Origin: Pseudovibrio sp. M1P-2-3
Lineage (GTDB): Bacteria; Pseudomonadota; Alphaproteobacteria; Rhizobiales; Stappiaceae
DNA length: 64,000 bases
Assembly: GCF_031501865.1 (NCBI RefSeq)
Contig: NZ_JARRCW010000001.1
Location: 319,001-383,000 of the forward strand
Direction: 5' to 3'
Shown: piece by piece, positions 16,552 to 26,401 of the stretch
Numbering within the stretch: the first letter of the stretch is position 1
Layout: each line of letters begins with the position of its first letter
The notes under the pieces: model-generated
What the model saw: only the letters and a program-made list of their open reading frames with translations
Told to the model about the DNA's origin: nothing
The model's database searches: none
Position numbers and translations under genes: made by a program

Positions 16552-17544
16552 TTATGCGGTATCTCCTGAAGGGGCGCTCCAACGGCTGAAAAGTGAGGTG
16601 GAGAGTAAACGGGTGCTGTCGTGTTCGCGAATGGCCAGTTCACCGGATTCGATTGTTCCGGGTAGGCCTGCAAGGTGTTCGCGCATCAACTCGTGAGAGG
16701 CCAGATAGGAAGCGCGAATGGCATAGGAAGACATGAGCATAAAACGGGCATGGGGAGAGAGAAGCTGACGCATCAACTGCAGCATTTCCGGCATACTTTC
16801 AAAAAAGTCCCAGACTTCACCCTTCGGACCACGGCCATATTTGGGTGGATCAAGAATGATACCGTCATAGGTATTTCCGCGGCGTACTTCCCGCTGGGCA
16901 AACTTCATAGCGTCATCACAAATCCAGCGAATCGGCAGGTCCTGCATACCGGAGAGTTCTTGGTTCTCACGCGCCCAGCCGATGGCTTTTTTGGAGGCAT
17001 CCACATGGGTTACATGGGCACCATTTGCAGCGGGCAGGAGCGAGGCAAGGCCGGTGTATCCGAACAGATTCAGAACCTTTAGCTGGCGTTTACTTCCCTT
17101 GATGATGTCACTCACCCAGTCCCAATGCGCTGCCTGTTCAGGGAATACGCCCACATGGCGGAAGGACATGAAACGGCCATTAAATGTCACAGGGCCATAT
17201 TTCATTTTCCATGTATCTGGCAGTTGTTTGGCAAACCGCCAGCGACCTGCGCCTTCTTCCTCCACATCTCCGGTGAAGACTGCATCAGCCTGTTGCCATT
17301 GTTTTTCTGGCAGGCGTGGCTGCCCCATGGCCTGCTGTTCTGGTCGAACCACAGTAAAGCGGCCATAACGCTCAAGTTTCTTGCCGTTGCCCATGTCCAG
17401 AAGCGCGTAGTCTTTCCATCCGTTCATCTCGATGAGAGAGGAGACAATGCTTCGGGGCGAATCTTTCAAATCAAGCTGCGGTGTTGAGCTTTGTGAGCTA
17501 GTCAAAGTCTCTGCCTTTACAGTATGGGCACCTTGATGGAACAT
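16552..17544 (-). CDS. Class I SAM-dependent RNA methyltransferase (RlmI-like)
   Basis: 330 residues. The AdoMet-binding motif I is LNLFGYTGLASLLPA, followed by VTHVDASKKAIGWARENQ, and the catalytic-type motif IV is ILDPPKYGRG. The domain belongs to the RlmI/RlmK-like m5C or m2G rRNA methyltransferases (PF10672-like), but the N-terminal PUA domain of RlmI is absent. Instead the N-terminus holds a beta-rich segment (YALLDMGNGKKLERYG). Paired head-to-tail with the TrmH-family gene, so both probably modify ribosomal or transfer RNA. Confidence 0.85.
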   Translation of the reverse strand: MFHQGAHTVKAETLTSSQSSTPQLDLKDSPRSIVSSLIEMNGWKDYALLDMGNGKKLERYGRFTVVRPEQQAMGQPRLPEKQWQQADAVFTGDVEEEGAGRWRFAKQLPDTWKMKYGPVTFNGRFMSFRHVGVFPEQAAHWDWVSDIIKGSKRQLKVLNLFGYTGLASLLPAANGAHVTHVDASKKAIGWARENQELSGMQDLPIRWICDDAMKFAQREVRRGNTYDGIILDPPKYGRGPKGEVWDFFESMPEMLQLMRQLLSPHARFMLMSSYAIRASYLASHELMREHLAGLPGTIESGELAIREHDSTRLLSTSLFSRWSAPSGDTA

Positions 17545-17787
17545 CTTAGGTAGCCCGATGTCTATTTTGAGGCATGGGATTAAGCCGCAATGGTGGCAGG
17601 GTCAACTTTTTCGGGAATTTTCACGACTAAGCTTACCAACTTCCTAAGAGTTTTTGGCTGGGGAAACACAAATTACATTTTTTATAAGAAAGGTACTTGT
17701 CATTACATCCCAAGTTGAGCCAAGCTGAGCACCTGCCACCCCAAAGTATAATGGGGAATTGAAGACATGGATATCGGAGGATTACCC

Positions 17788-18501
17788 ATGGATATGACGG
17801 GAGAACAGACTATTCCTGCAAAGCGGGAAAGAGTTTGGGAGGCGCTTAGTGATCCCTCCATTTTAGAAACTTGCATTCCAGGCTGCGAAGATCTTGAAAA
17901 AGTGTCGGATGTAGAGATGAAGGCAAGTGTCACGGCAAAAGTAGGGCCGGTTAAAGCCAAGTTTAAAGGTGATGTTTTTCTTTCAGAGTTAGATCCGCCC
18001 AACTCCTACAAAATTACAGGAGAGGGGAAAGGCGGCGTTGCGGGCTTTGCCAAGGGCGGGGCACAGGTAACATTGCGTGATTGTCCGGAAGGAACTTTGC
18101 TGAGCTACGAAGTTCATGCCACGGTGGGCGGTAAACTGGCGCAGTTGGGAAGCAGACTTATTGATTCAACTGCCAAGAAAATGGCCGATGATTTCTTTAC
18201 AGCATTTACGAAAGAGCTATCTCAGGAACAAAGTGGTGAGAGCTCCAATGAAGATTTGAAAGATGTTCCCCTTGATCCGGGCTTGATTGAAGGAGCTCGC
18301 ACAATTGCCATGGAAAATGCGCCAGAGGGGGTGGTGGAGGCCATCTCTGACATGGAGCATGCAGTGGAAGACAAAGTTAAGGACGTAGAAGAAAAGCTGG
18401 AGGTTGCAGCGGGAACAAGCTCTTGGGGAGGGCCGTTGATGTGGGGTTTGGGAGCCCTTTTGATCCTGCTTGTCCTTTATGCTGCTTTATCTGGGATGTA
18501 A
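17788..18501 (+). CDS. coxG: CoxG-like SRPBCC protein with C-terminal membrane anchor
   Basis: 237 residues from the ATG at 17788, seven bases after GGAGG; the upstream ATG at 17767 lacks this. The CoxG fold shows in IPAKRERVWEALSDPSILET, CIPGCEDLEKV, ASVTAKVGPVKAKFKG and GSRLIDSTAKKMADDFF. An acidic linker leads to a C-terminal transmembrane helix (LMWGLGALLILLVLYAAL). CoxG proteins help recruit or mature molybdenum hydroxylases of the CO-dehydrogenase family at the membrane. Heads the CoxS-CoxL-CoxM cluster. Confidence 0.88.
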   Translation: MDMTGEQTIPAKRERVWEALSDPSILETCIPGCEDLEKVSDVEMKASVTAKVGPVKAKFKGDVFLSELDPPNSYKITGEGKGGVAGFAKGGAQVTLRDCPEGTLLSYEVHATVGGKLAQLGSRLIDSTAKKMADDFFTAFTKELSQEQSGESSNEDLKDVPLDPGLIEGARTIAMENAPEGVVEAISDMEHAVEDKVKDVEEKLEVAAGTSSWGGPLMWGLGALLILLVLYAALSGM

Positions 18502-18659
18502 AATTTCTCTTTGAGGGCTAGAGACGCGACCTGCCTTTGAAGATTCATGGAATTTTTCGTCGTTGATATTGAGTAGGGCGCACTTTGAAGGTCGATGCCC
18601 TATTCACTCAGAAAATGAACAGCCAGTTCAAACGGTTAGTTCGACTAAGGGAGGGAATT

Positions 18660-19148
18660 ATGGGAACTGTCACAATGACGGTTAACGGCAAGGCCGTAAC
18701 CGGCACGGTGGAAGACCGAACTTTACTTTCAACCTTCATCCGAGAAAATCTGGAGCTTACAGGCACGCATATTGGCTGCGATACGTCGCAATGCGGGGCG
18801 TGTCTGGTGCATCTGGATGGAAAAGCCGTGAAATCGTGCTCCATGCTTGCCGTACAGGCAAATGGGGCGTCCATCGTCACCATCGAAGGAGTTGGAGAGC
18901 CGGATAATCTGCATCCCGTGCAAAAGGCCTTTAAGGAAAATCACGGTCTTCAGTGTGGTTTTTGTACGCCCGGAATGGTTATGAGTGCCATTGATATGAT
19001 CAATCGACTTGGGCCGGATCTGGATGAAGATACAATCCGCCGGGAGCTGGAGGGCAATATCTGCCGCTGTACCGGCTATCATAATATTGTGAAGTCTATC
19101 CAAGCGGCCTCTAAAGAAATGCCAGCACTCAGCGAGGCAGCTCAATAG
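18660..19148 (+). CDS. coxS: CO-dehydrogenase-family small subunit (2 x [2Fe-2S])
   Basis: 162 residues from the ATG at 18660 after GGGAGGGA. The plant-type cluster ligands are C40, C45, C48 and C60 ([14 protein letters not shown]...SC). The second cluster is in the helical domain: [12 protein letters not shown] and [10 protein letters not shown]. It passes electrons from the molybdenum site of CoxL to the FAD of CoxM. Gene order S-L-M is that of form II clusters. Confidence 0.93.
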   Translation: MGTVTMTVNGKAVTGTVEDRTLLSTFIRENLELTGTHIGCDTSQCGACLVHLDGKAVKSCSMLAVQANGASIVTIEGVGEPDNLHPVQKAFKENHGLQCGFCTPGMVMSAIDMINRLGPDLDEDTIRRELEGNICRCTGYHNIVKSIQAASKEMPALSEAAQ

Positions 19149-19245
19149 GCTGAATAATAGAGAACAGGCCGCGATCTCTAGATGCTCTTAAAACGCCCTA
19201 GGGGACTGTTGATTTTGGAATAGATCGTTTCTGGGAGGGAACGCT

Positions 19246-21609
19246 ATGACAAGTGAAGGAATTGGCGCACGAGTACTGCGCAAAGAAGACAAAAGATTTA
19301 TTACCGGAAAGGGGCGTTATACAGACGATATCTCGTTGCCGAGAATGGGATATGCCGCCTTTGTCCGCTCGCCTCATGCCCATGCCAAAATATCTGGCAT
19401 AGATGCTGAAACAGCTCTCGCCATGTCCGGTGTAGATGCTGTGCTTACTGGAGACCAGTTGGTAGCAGATGGTATTGGTAATATTATTTGCGGCTGGATG
19501 GTTCATTCCAAGGACGGCTCGCCAATGAATATGGGGGCATGGCGGGCACTGGAACATGAGATTGTACGCTTTGTTGGGCAAGCCGTTGCCATTGTTGTGG
19601 CTGATACAGCGCAACAGGCCAATGATGCCGCGGATGCAGTTGAAGTTGACTATGAAGAGTTGCCCGCCGTCATTGACAGTCGAGACGCCATAGCCGATGG
19701 GGCGCCCCAGCTTCACCCCGAAGCGGCAGGAAACACCAGTTTTGATTGGGAGATTGGAGATGAGGCAGCAACCAATGATGCGTTCTCCAATGCAAGCCAT
19801 ATTGTCAAAATGGACATTGAAAACAACCGGCTTGTCCCCAATCCAATGGAACCGCGCTCGGCCATCGCTTCCTATGATACAGCAGAGGAGCACTATACTC
19901 TTTATACCACCTCACAAAACCCGCATGTGGCCCGTTTACTTCTCTCCGCTTTCTACAATGTGGCACCCGAACATAAATTGCGGGTTATTGCGCCGGATGT
20001 GGGGGGCGGCTTTGGTTCAAAAATATATGTTTACCCAGAGGAAATCGTCTGTCTTTGGGCCTCCAAGCGGGTAGGGCGTCCGGTGAAGTGGACATCAGCT
20101 CGCACCGAAGCCTTCTTGACCGATGCACACGGGCGCGACCACCATTCCACTGCTGAAATGGCTATTGACGAAAACAATCGTATTACGGGCCTGCGGGTGA
20201 ACACCCTTGCGAATTTGGGTGCCTATATGTCGTTGTTTTCTTCCTGTGTTCCCACCTACCTGTCTGCAACGCTTTTATCCGGCCAGTACAATATCCCGAA
20301 CATCTACGCCAATGTGAAGGCGATCTACACTAATACGGTTCCTGTTGATGCTTACCGTGGAGCGGGACGGCCGGAAGCCACATACCTTGTGGAGCGGATG
20401 ATGGAAACGGCGGCGCGGCAATTGGGCGTGTCACCTGCTGAGTTTCGCCGTACTAATTTTATTCGGGAGTTCCCCCATCAAACACCGGTGATCCTGTGTT
20501 ATGATGCCGGTGATTATGATGCCTCGCTGGATGCAGCCATGAGTGCCATTGACTACGATGGCTTTGCGGATCGAAAATTTCAGTCCGAAGCAAATGGAAA
20601 ACTGCGCGGTATCGGTATGTCCTGCTATATTGAGGCTTGCGGAATTGCGCCCTCTGAAGCTGTCGGCTCGCTTGGAGCGGGTGTTGGACTTTGGGAATCT
20701 GCCGAGGTTCGAGTGAACCCTGTGGGAACTATTGAGGTTCTCACGGGATCTCACAGTCATGGACAGGGACACGAGACAACCTTTGCCCAGCTTATTGCTG
20801 AACGGTTTGGCTTACCTGTCGACAATGTTTCAATTGTTCATGGGGATACGGATAAGGTTCAATTTGGCATGGGCACCTATGGGTCTCGTTCAGGTGCCGT
20901 TGGCATGTCCGCTATCGTTAAGGCGCTCGATAAGGTGGAAGCCAAAGCTAAAAGCATCACCGCTCATCAGCTGGAAGCCTCCGAAGAAGATATTATCATT
21001 GAAAATGGTGAGCTGAAAATTGCCGGAACCGACAGGAAACTCAGCTTCACAGAGGTCGCTCTGGCTGCATACACCGCGCACAACCTTCCCGAAGGGATGG
21101 AGCCGGGCTTGAAGGAAGGGGCTTTTTATGACCCCACCAACTTCACCTTTCCGGCGGGAACTCACATTTGTGAGGTAGAGATTGATCCTGAAACCGGCAT
21201 CACCGAAATCGTCAAGTTTGTTGCAGCAGATGATTTTGGAACCATCATCAACCCTATGATTGTTGAGGGGCAAGTGCATGGCGGATTGGTACAGGGCATA
21301 GGGCAGGCGCTGCATGAGCGTGCCGTCTATGATGACAGCGGACAGCTGCTTTCCGCTTCCTACATGGATTATACCATGCCACGGGCGGATGACGTACCTT
21401 CATTCCTTGTAGAAACCACCAAGACCGAATGTCCGGGCAACCCCCTTGGCATGAAAGGGTGCGGTGAGGCAGGGGCCATTGGGGCACCACCAGCGGTGAT
21501 CAATGCAATTACAAATGCACTGGATGTGCGTGACCTGACCATGCCGGCTTCACCGGAGAAGGTTTGGGCAACACTTCAGCAAAAGAGTGAGAGGATTGCG
21601 GCTGAATAA
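19246..21609 (+). CDS. coxL: Form II CoxL-like molybdenum hydroxylase large subunit
   Basis: 787 residues of the xanthine-oxidase family. N-terminal GARVLRKEDKRFITGKGRY, molybdopterin contacts PDVGGGFGSK and HSHGQGHETTFAQ, and the active-site glutamate region GCGEAGAIGAPP near the C-terminus. The active-site loop reads AYRGAGR (residues 369-375). This is the form II signature; true aerobic CO dehydrogenases (form I) have AYxCSFR with the Cu-binding cysteine. It should therefore oxidise another substrate (aldehyde or N-heterocycle), not CO with certainty. Lies between coxS and coxM. Confidence 0.92.
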   Translation: MTSEGIGARVLRKEDKRFITGKGRYTDDISLPRMGYAAFVRSPHAHAKISGIDAETALAMSGVDAVLTGDQLVADGIGNIICGWMVHSKDGSPMNMGAWRALEHEIVRFVGQAVAIVVADTAQQANDAADAVEVDYEELPAVIDSRDAIADGAPQLHPEAAGNTSFDWEIGDEAATNDAFSNASHIVKMDIENNRLVPNPMEPRSAIASYDTAEEHYTLYTTSQNPHVARLLLSAFYNVAPEHKLRVIAPDVGGGFGSKIYVYPEEIVCLWASKRVGRPVKWTSARTEAFLTDAHGRDHHSTAEMAIDENNRITGLRVNTLANLGAYMSLFSSCVPTYLSATLLSGQYNIPNIYANVKAIYTNTVPVDAYRGAGRPEATYLVERMMETAARQLGVSPAEFRRTNFIREFPHQTPVILCYDAGDYDASLDAAMSAIDYDGFADRKFQSEANGKLRGIGMSCYIEACGIAPSEAVGSLGAGVGLWESAEVRVNPVGTIEVLTGSHSHGQGHETTFAQLIAERFGLPVDNVSIVHGDTDKVQFGMGTYGSRSGAVGMSAIVKALDKVEAKAKSITAHQLEASEEDIIIENGELKIAGTDRKLSFTEVALAAYTAHNLPEGMEPGLKEGAFYDPTNFTFPAGTHICEVEIDPETGITEIVKFVAADDFGTIINPMIVEGQVHGGLVQGIGQALHERAVYDDSGQLLSASYMDYTMPRADDVPSFLVETTKTECPGNPLGMKGCGEAGAIGAPPAVINAITNALDVRDLTMPASPEKVWATLQQKSERIAAE

Positions 21610-21702
21610 AGCTGCATGAGAGCAGGGGCAGCGCTTCTGCTTTCCTTTCCACCTTTTATTTGTTTGCTAACTGACACTTTAAAGAAAGTGGGAGGTTTTA
21701 AA

Positions 21703-22503
21703 ATGTACGAGACAACCTATCACCGTGCCTCATCGGTTTCTGAGGCGGCAGACCTTCTCAAAAAGGCAGAGGATGGAAAATTTCTGGCTGGTGGCCAGAC
21801 TCTGATACCAACCATGAAACAGCGTCTTGCGGCTCCTTCGGACCTGATAGATCTACGTCAGATCAAGGAGTTGCAAGGGATTGAAAAACAGAGCGATGGG
21901 TCCATTCGTATTGGGGCTGCCATGTCCCATGCGGATGTTGCTGGCAATGAGGATGTGAAGGTCACGTTGCCGGGGTTGGCCTCGCTCGCCGAGAGAATTG
22001 GTGACCCGCATGTGCGCCATATGGGAACAATCGGGGGCTCTATTGCCAATAATGACCCTGCAGCTGACTATCCGGCAGCACTCGTGGCGCTGGGCGCAAC
22101 TGTGGAGACAAACCAGAGCACTTATGCGGCAGAGGATTTCTTCACTGGCATGTTTGACACAGCGCTAGGTGAGGAGGAAATTGTCACGGCTGTGGTGATC
22201 CCACCTGCGGAAAAATCATCTTATGCCAAGTTCCCGAACCCGGCGTCACGTTATGCCATGGCGGGTGTTTTTGTGGCCAAGGGTGCAAATGGAATTCGGG
22301 TTGCTGTCACGGGCGCGGGGCAGGACGGTGTTTTTCGCGTTGAAGACATGGAAAATGCACTGACTGCAAATTGGTCAGCTGATGCCGTTGCTTCAATCTC
22401 AGTATCTCCTGAGGATCTGATCACAGATATGCACGGTTCTGCCGAATATCGTGCGAACCTTGTAACTGTGATGGCGAAACGGGCTGTAGGCAGCTGTCGA
22501 TGA
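21703..22503 (+). CDS. coxM: CO-dehydrogenase-family FAD-binding medium subunit
   Basis: 266 residues from the ATG at 21703 after GGAGG; the open frame from 21616 adds an untypical N-terminus. The FAD-binding fold motifs are LAGGQTLIPTMKQRL and the T-I-G-G block HMGTIGGSIANNDPAADYPA; the C-terminal CO_deh_flav_C domain begins near SRYAMAGVFVA. It accepts electrons from CoxS and passes them to the respiratory chain. A strong terminator follows seven bases after the stop, closing the cluster. Confidence 0.92.
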   Translation: MYETTYHRASSVSEAADLLKKAEDGKFLAGGQTLIPTMKQRLAAPSDLIDLRQIKELQGIEKQSDGSIRIGAAMSHADVAGNEDVKVTLPGLASLAERIGDPHVRHMGTIGGSIANNDPAADYPAALVALGATVETNQSTYAAEDFFTGMFDTALGEEEIVTAVVIPPAEKSSYAKFPNPASRYAMAGVFVAKGANGIRVAVTGAGQDGVFRVEDMENALTANWSADAVASISVSPEDLITDMHGSAEYRANLVTVMAKRAVGSCR

Positions 22504-22509
22504 TTTTTA

Positions 22510-22545
22510 AACAACAAAAGCAGTTTTCTGCTTTTGTTGTTTTTT
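22510..22545. terminator. Terminator between coxM and the chemotaxis receptor gene
   Basis: AACAACAAAAGCAG (22510-22523), TTTT loop, CTGCTTTTGTTGTT (22528-22541), then more Ts; A-rich sequence on the other side. It can serve both convergent genes. Confidence 0.88.
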
Positions 22546-22552
22546 CTCTTCG

Positions 22553-24568
22553 TTACGCCGCCACCTTGCTTAGGAACTCTTCTATCTGAGCTTCAAGGTA
22601 TGAGCTGTGGCTTTTGAACGTTATCGTTGTTTGTTGCAAAGAGGCGGCCATACCGCTGGCTTCTTTTGAAGCAGATGCCATGCCTTCCACTGTTCGTGAT
22701 ACTTTGGCAGTGCCGGAGGCGGTGGCGCTAACGTTCATGTTGATTTCTTCGGTTGCATTGACCTGTAAGGCTACTTCCTCGGCAATCGTTGCTGTCAGCT
22801 GGTCAACCGAGACAAGTGTTTGTGTGATTTTAGCATTCACACTGGCAACCTTACCTGTGCATTCTTGAATATGATGCACAACCCCTTTTATTTCCTCGGT
22901 TGCTGCACTTGTTTGGTTTGCAAGTGTTTTGACCTCTGATGCCACCACAGCAAAGCCTCGCCCCGCGTCTCCGGCACGAGCTGCTTCAATATTGGCATTC
23001 AGAGCAAGTAGATTTGTTTGCTCGGCAATCTCATGTATCAAGTTGACAATGTTCCCAACTTGCATACTCGCAGCTTCAAGGTTGGCAATCAATTTTGTCG
23101 ACTGTTCTGACGCTTTACTTGTTTGAGTTGTTGCGGCAGCGGCGCTGGAAGCACGTTTACTTATGTTTGAACTTGCAGTCGCCAACCTGTCAACGGCATT
23201 GGCCACTGTGCTGATCTGATTCGATGTTACCAGCAGGGCTGTATTCGCTTGATTGGAACTTTCTGCGGCGTTTCGAGCGATGGATGTTAAGGAGGTACTT
23301 GCGTCTTCAAGAGACACCGCATTTTGAGACATGCCACTTGTTAAGCTTTGAATTTTATGTCGAAACTGCAAGATGAGATGATTGAGGTGTTGCTCGTTCA
23401 ATTCCGCCTGCTCTTTGGCTCGAAGCTGTTCCCTCGAGAGGCGTTGGCGTTCACGATCACTAGCTTCAAAAATGGACATTGCCTCGTGAATCATCCGCAC
23501 CTCTTTTAGGTGGCGACCGGACAATACTTTTGCATGAGGCATACCCCTTACCAGATCTTGCATGGATGCAATTGTGAGTCTTAAAGGGGCTACGACGCGG
23601 TGAGTAAGATAGAGCGCAATCATCGCGCCTAGAAGGATCGCTAGTACCCCAGAAATAACAGCCCATTGCGCCATGCCTGATACTGTTCGGCCTATACTGG
23701 TATCCTGAGTACGTTGTTTTTCTTTCAGCTTGCTAAGAGTTGATCGGGCAATGACGAGGCTGGTTTTAAGCTTTTCGGAAATTCGTTTTTCTTCCCGCTT
23801 TAAGCCAGAGTGGGCGCCGAACAGCTGTGTTGCATTCTGGACCAGAATATCACGATCCCTCATTGCAAACTTCAACGTATTTCGTTGGTTACGGGGAGCT
23901 GACTTAAAAAAACGCTTTGTTTCTGTCAGCTGGTTTCCTAGGACTCCCAGTGAGTTTAGAAGTTCATCGCGATTTGCTTCATTGGGAGACAAGGAAAACC
24001 GCAGAGTATCAGCGAGAGCCCCCCCTGAAGTTATTCCAAGGGTGTTGGAAAGTTCCACCGGAGCCGAGCCCATCTGTTCCAACGTTCTTCTAAGGTGGGA
24101 AATGGAGTTGGATAGGGCGCTACCGCTATTGGCAATCAAGGGCAAGGGCTCTTGAGCACTACGCCTAACTGCGAGTAGGGGAACAATTGCTGCATTAAGG
24201 TCTGAGGGGAGTTTTTCGATCGCTTTGGCAAAGTCAATGGACTGATGAAGCACCAACCACTTTTTCAAGCTGTCCGCTTTTTGTGAAGTGTCCAGTAAAA
24301 GCCTATCAATTACTTTGGTATCATCACTGGCAAACTCCGGTGCCTGTATTGCCTGTAATCGTGCCTCCAAAGTTCCAAGAGCTTCAACCAATGCCTCCGC
24401 TTTTCTAGCTCCATCATCTTGTTGTTGTTTCACTTGCAGTGTTTGCTTAATATTTTGACTTTGTAAGTAGTTGGAGACTGAGGTGCCAGCTGGGACGAGA
24501 ATAAGAGCTACAAGAAAAATGTTAAAGCGGGCTCTTAGGGAGCCTATTTTATATAAAAACCGTTTCAT
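22553..24568 (-). CDS. Methyl-accepting chemotaxis protein
   Basis: 671 residues. A first transmembrane helix at ~15-33 ([14 protein letters not shown]), a long helical sensor region of ~270 residues, a second helix ([20 protein letters not shown], ~303-322), a HAMP segment, then the coiled-coil signalling domain. The hairpin tip [20 protein letters not shown] at ~512-532 and [18 protein letters not shown] are diagnostic for CheA/CheW binding. The C-terminus lacks an NWxxF-type CheR tether. The ligand is unknown; it stands alone, away from che genes. Confidence 0.93.
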   Translation of the reverse strand: MKRFLYKIGSLRARFNIFLVALILVPAGTSVSNYLQSQNIKQTLQVKQQQDDGARKAEALVEALGTLEARLQAIQAPEFASDDTKVIDRLLLDTSQKADSLKKWLVLHQSIDFAKAIEKLPSDLNAAIVPLLAVRRSAQEPLPLIANSGSALSNSISHLRRTLEQMGSAPVELSNTLGITSGGALADTLRFSLSPNEANRDELLNSLGVLGNQLTETKRFFKSAPRNQRNTLKFAMRDRDILVQNATQLFGAHSGLKREEKRISEKLKTSLVIARSTLSKLKEKQRTQDTSIGRTVSGMAQWAVISGVLAILLGAMIALYLTHRVVAPLRLTIASMQDLVRGMPHAKVLSGRHLKEVRMIHEAMSIFEASDRERQRLSREQLRAKEQAELNEQHLNHLILQFRHKIQSLTSGMSQNAVSLEDASTSLTSIARNAAESSNQANTALLVTSNQISTVANAVDRLATASSNISKRASSAAAATTQTSKASEQSTKLIANLEAASMQVGNIVNLIHEIAEQTNLLALNANIEAARAGDAGRGFAVVASEVKTLANQTSAATEEIKGVVHHIQECTGKVASVNAKITQTLVSVDQLTATIAEEVALQVNATEEINMNVSATASGTAKVSRTVEGMASASKEASGMAASLQQTTITFKSHSSYLEAQIEEFLSKVAA

Positions 24569-24683
24569 CGTATTGTCCAGATCGAGGGAGGCGTAAGACG
24601 TGGTTGATGCTAAGGTCCATAGGCACCCTCGATGACAGTTTGATGAAGTGATGTACTAATTAATAGTTGTAGGCCTGAAAGTA

Positions 24684-25445
24684 TTAGACATGCTGTCCGC
24701 CATTGATGTGGATTTCGGCGCCGTTCACGTAGTTGGATGGGGCAGTGCACAGGAAGTAGATGGTTTCCGCAACTTCCGTAGTGGTGCCCAGACGTCGCAA
24801 CGGGATGGTTTCAACGAGCTTTTCGGTGCCCGGCGACAAGATGGAGGTATCGATTTCACCCGGTGCAATCGCGTTCACCCGAATGCCGTGGGGGCCAAAG
24901 TCCGCAGCCATTTCCCGTGTTAGGGATGCCAGTGCGGCTTTTGATGTGGCGTAGGCGGCACCTGCAAAAGGGTGTACTCTGCCCCCTGCAATGGAGGTCA
25001 CGTTGACGACTGATCCTCGGGCAGCCTTTAGTTCATCAAACAGGCCACGGGCAAGGGTAATCGGCGCAAAGAAATTTACCTGAAAAACATTTTTCCAGAC
25101 CTCCAGTGGGGTTTCCATGGAGTTGAGCCGCCCGCCCTCTTCGTTTTTGGGGCTGATGCCGGCATTGTTCACAAGGGCTTCCAGCTTGGAGCCGTCCGTG
25201 ACTAGTCTTTCCTTGATCTGCTCTATGGCCAATTCAAGGTTGTCAGGGTCGCCAAGGTCCACCTGAATATGATCCTCTGGTCCTGATGGCCAAGGGCATT
25301 TGACAGAAAACGGATGCCGTGAACAAGTGATAACTCTGTATCCGGCGGAAGAGAATTTTTTTACGGTTGCGTGGCCAATTCCTCTACTCGCACCGGTAAG
25401 TACGATTGTTTTTCTATGATTATTTTCTTCATAATTGGTGCTCAT
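24684..25445 (-). CDS. Short-chain dehydrogenase/reductase
   Basis: 253 residues starting MSTNYEENN at 25445. Classical SDR features: TGASRGIG for cofactor binding, NNAGI, catalytic Ser in NVTSIAGG, YATSK (Tyr and Lys), and the closing NGAEIHINGG. The cofactor is NAD(H) or NADP(H) and the substrate is unknown. Divergent from bfd; the longer open frame to 25550 overlaps the bfd leader and is not favoured. Confidence 0.88.
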   Translation of the reverse strand: MSTNYEENNHRKTIVLTGASRGIGHATVKKFSSAGYRVITCSRHPFSVKCPWPSGPEDHIQVDLGDPDNLELAIEQIKERLVTDGSKLEALVNNAGISPKNEEGGRLNSMETPLEVWKNVFQVNFFAPITLARGLFDELKAARGSVVNVTSIAGGRVHPFAGAAYATSKAALASLTREMAADFGPHGIRVNAIAPGEIDTSILSPGTEKLVETIPLRRLGTTTEVAETIYFLCTAPSNYVNGAEIHINGGQHV

Positions 25446-25563
25446 AGTGGGTAGACTCTTCACTATAGGTATTGAAACTTGAATATAATAGTCTAGTTTA
25501 AAGGGCACACTCAAACACAAAATGCTCTGTGCTTCCCTTCGTGGGGACAACCAAGAAAATCAA

Positions 25564-25773
25564 ATGATCGTTTGTCACTGTAATGTAATTTCTGATGGTG
25601 AAGTGCGCAAGGTCGCAAAAGAACTTCATAATTCTCGGGAAGGAGGACTTCCCACACCCGGCGCAGTTTTTAAATGCCTTGGAAAACGCCCCAAATGTGG
25701 CGGTTGTTTCAAAACAATCATCAACCTGATCTATGAGGAACAGGTAAACAGTGAGAGTAATGCTGGACAGTAG
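25564..25773 (+). CDS. bfd: Bacterioferritin-associated ferredoxin
   Basis: 69 residues from the ATG at 25564. The [2Fe-2S] ligands are CHC (residues 4 and 6) and CGGC, in the usual C-x-C ... C-x2-C order (MIVCHCNVISDGEV; KRPKCGGCFKTI). Bfd reduces the iron core of bacterioferritin to release Fe2+. The bacterioferritin gene follows after an Irr-like box, so the two can be controlled in opposite directions. Confidence 0.92.
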   Translation: MIVCHCNVISDGEVRKVAKELHNSREGGLPTPGAVFKCLGKRPKCGGCFKTIINLIYEEQVNSESNAGQ

Positions 25774-25790
25774 TTTGGAATTGTTCTAAA
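25774..25790. promoter_or_regulatory. Irr box (iron control element) upstream of bfr
   Basis: TTTGGAATTGTTCTAAA differs by one arm base from the palindrome TTTAGAA-N3-TTCTAAA recognised by the haem-responsive regulator Irr of Rhizobiales. It starts directly after the bfd stop and lies 36 bases before the bfr ATG. Irr would repress bacterioferritin when iron is low. Irr itself is not in the window. Confidence 0.65.
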
Positions 25791-25825
25791 CTTAAATTCT
25801 CTAATTCGTCGAAGGGAATAGTGCC

Positions 25826-26305
25826 ATGAAGGGTGATTCTAAAGTACTGGACTATCTTAATAAAGCTCTACGCCACGAGCTGACAGCCGTTAACCAATAC
25901 TGGCTGCATTTTCGCCTTCTCGAAGATTGGGGGTTTACCAAGCTTGCGAAAAAAGAGCGCGAAGAATCCATTGAGGAAATGGAACATGCGGACAAGTTGA
26001 TCGAAAGAATTATTTTCTTGGAAGGCCATCCAAATCTTCAGGCGCTGGATCCCTTGCGGATAGGCCAAAACCTGAAAGAGTGCATTGAGTGTGATCTTGC
26101 CGGTGAATACTCTGCCCGTGCCCTTTATAAGGAAGCTCGGGATGTGTGCAAGGATCATGGTGACTATGTAACCATGGATCTCTTTGAAAAGCTGATGGCA
26201 GATGAAGAAGGGCATATTGACTTTCTGGAAACTCAGCTGGAGCTTATCGAGAAAATCGGCATTGAACGCTATGGCATGTTACAGGCAACGCCTGCAAGCG
26301 AGTGA
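25826..26305 (+). CDS. bfr: Bacterioferritin
   Basis: 159 residues, the usual length. The ferroxidase ligands are E18, E51, H54, E94, E127 and H130, and M52 is the axial ligand of the haem shared between two subunits ([14 protein letters not shown]). Twenty-four subunits form a shell that oxidises and stores iron in the cytoplasm. Preceded by bfd and an Irr-like box, followed by a terminator. Confidence 0.96.
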   Translation: MKGDSKVLDYLNKALRHELTAVNQYWLHFRLLEDWGFTKLAKKEREESIEEMEHADKLIERIIFLEGHPNLQALDPLRIGQNLKECIECDLAGEYSARALYKEARDVCKDHGDYVTMDLFEKLMADEEGHIDFLETQLELIEKIGIERYGMLQATPASE

Positions 26306-26337
26306 AGGTAGCCAAGCTCTACTCATAACGACAGTTT

Positions 26338-26375
26338 AAAAGAAAAGGTCAGTTCTTAGCTGGCCTTTTTCTTTT
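26338..26375 (+). terminator. Terminator after bfr
   Basis: AAAAGGTCAG pairs with CTGGCCTTTT (one G-U) around a short loop, then TCTTTT. The A-tract on the left lets it act on the opposite strand after hrpB as well. Confidence 0.82.
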
Positions 26376-26401
26376 GTCATTCTTGGATCGGGTAACACCC
26401 G

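Noticed and set aside
19198-19893. 231-codon minus-strand frame over coxL
   Set aside because: Opposite an unambiguous molybdenum hydroxylase frame.
17788-22503. Annotation as an aerobic CO dehydrogenase
   Set aside because: The CoxL loop is AYRGAGR (form II) and lacks the copper-binding cysteine of form I.
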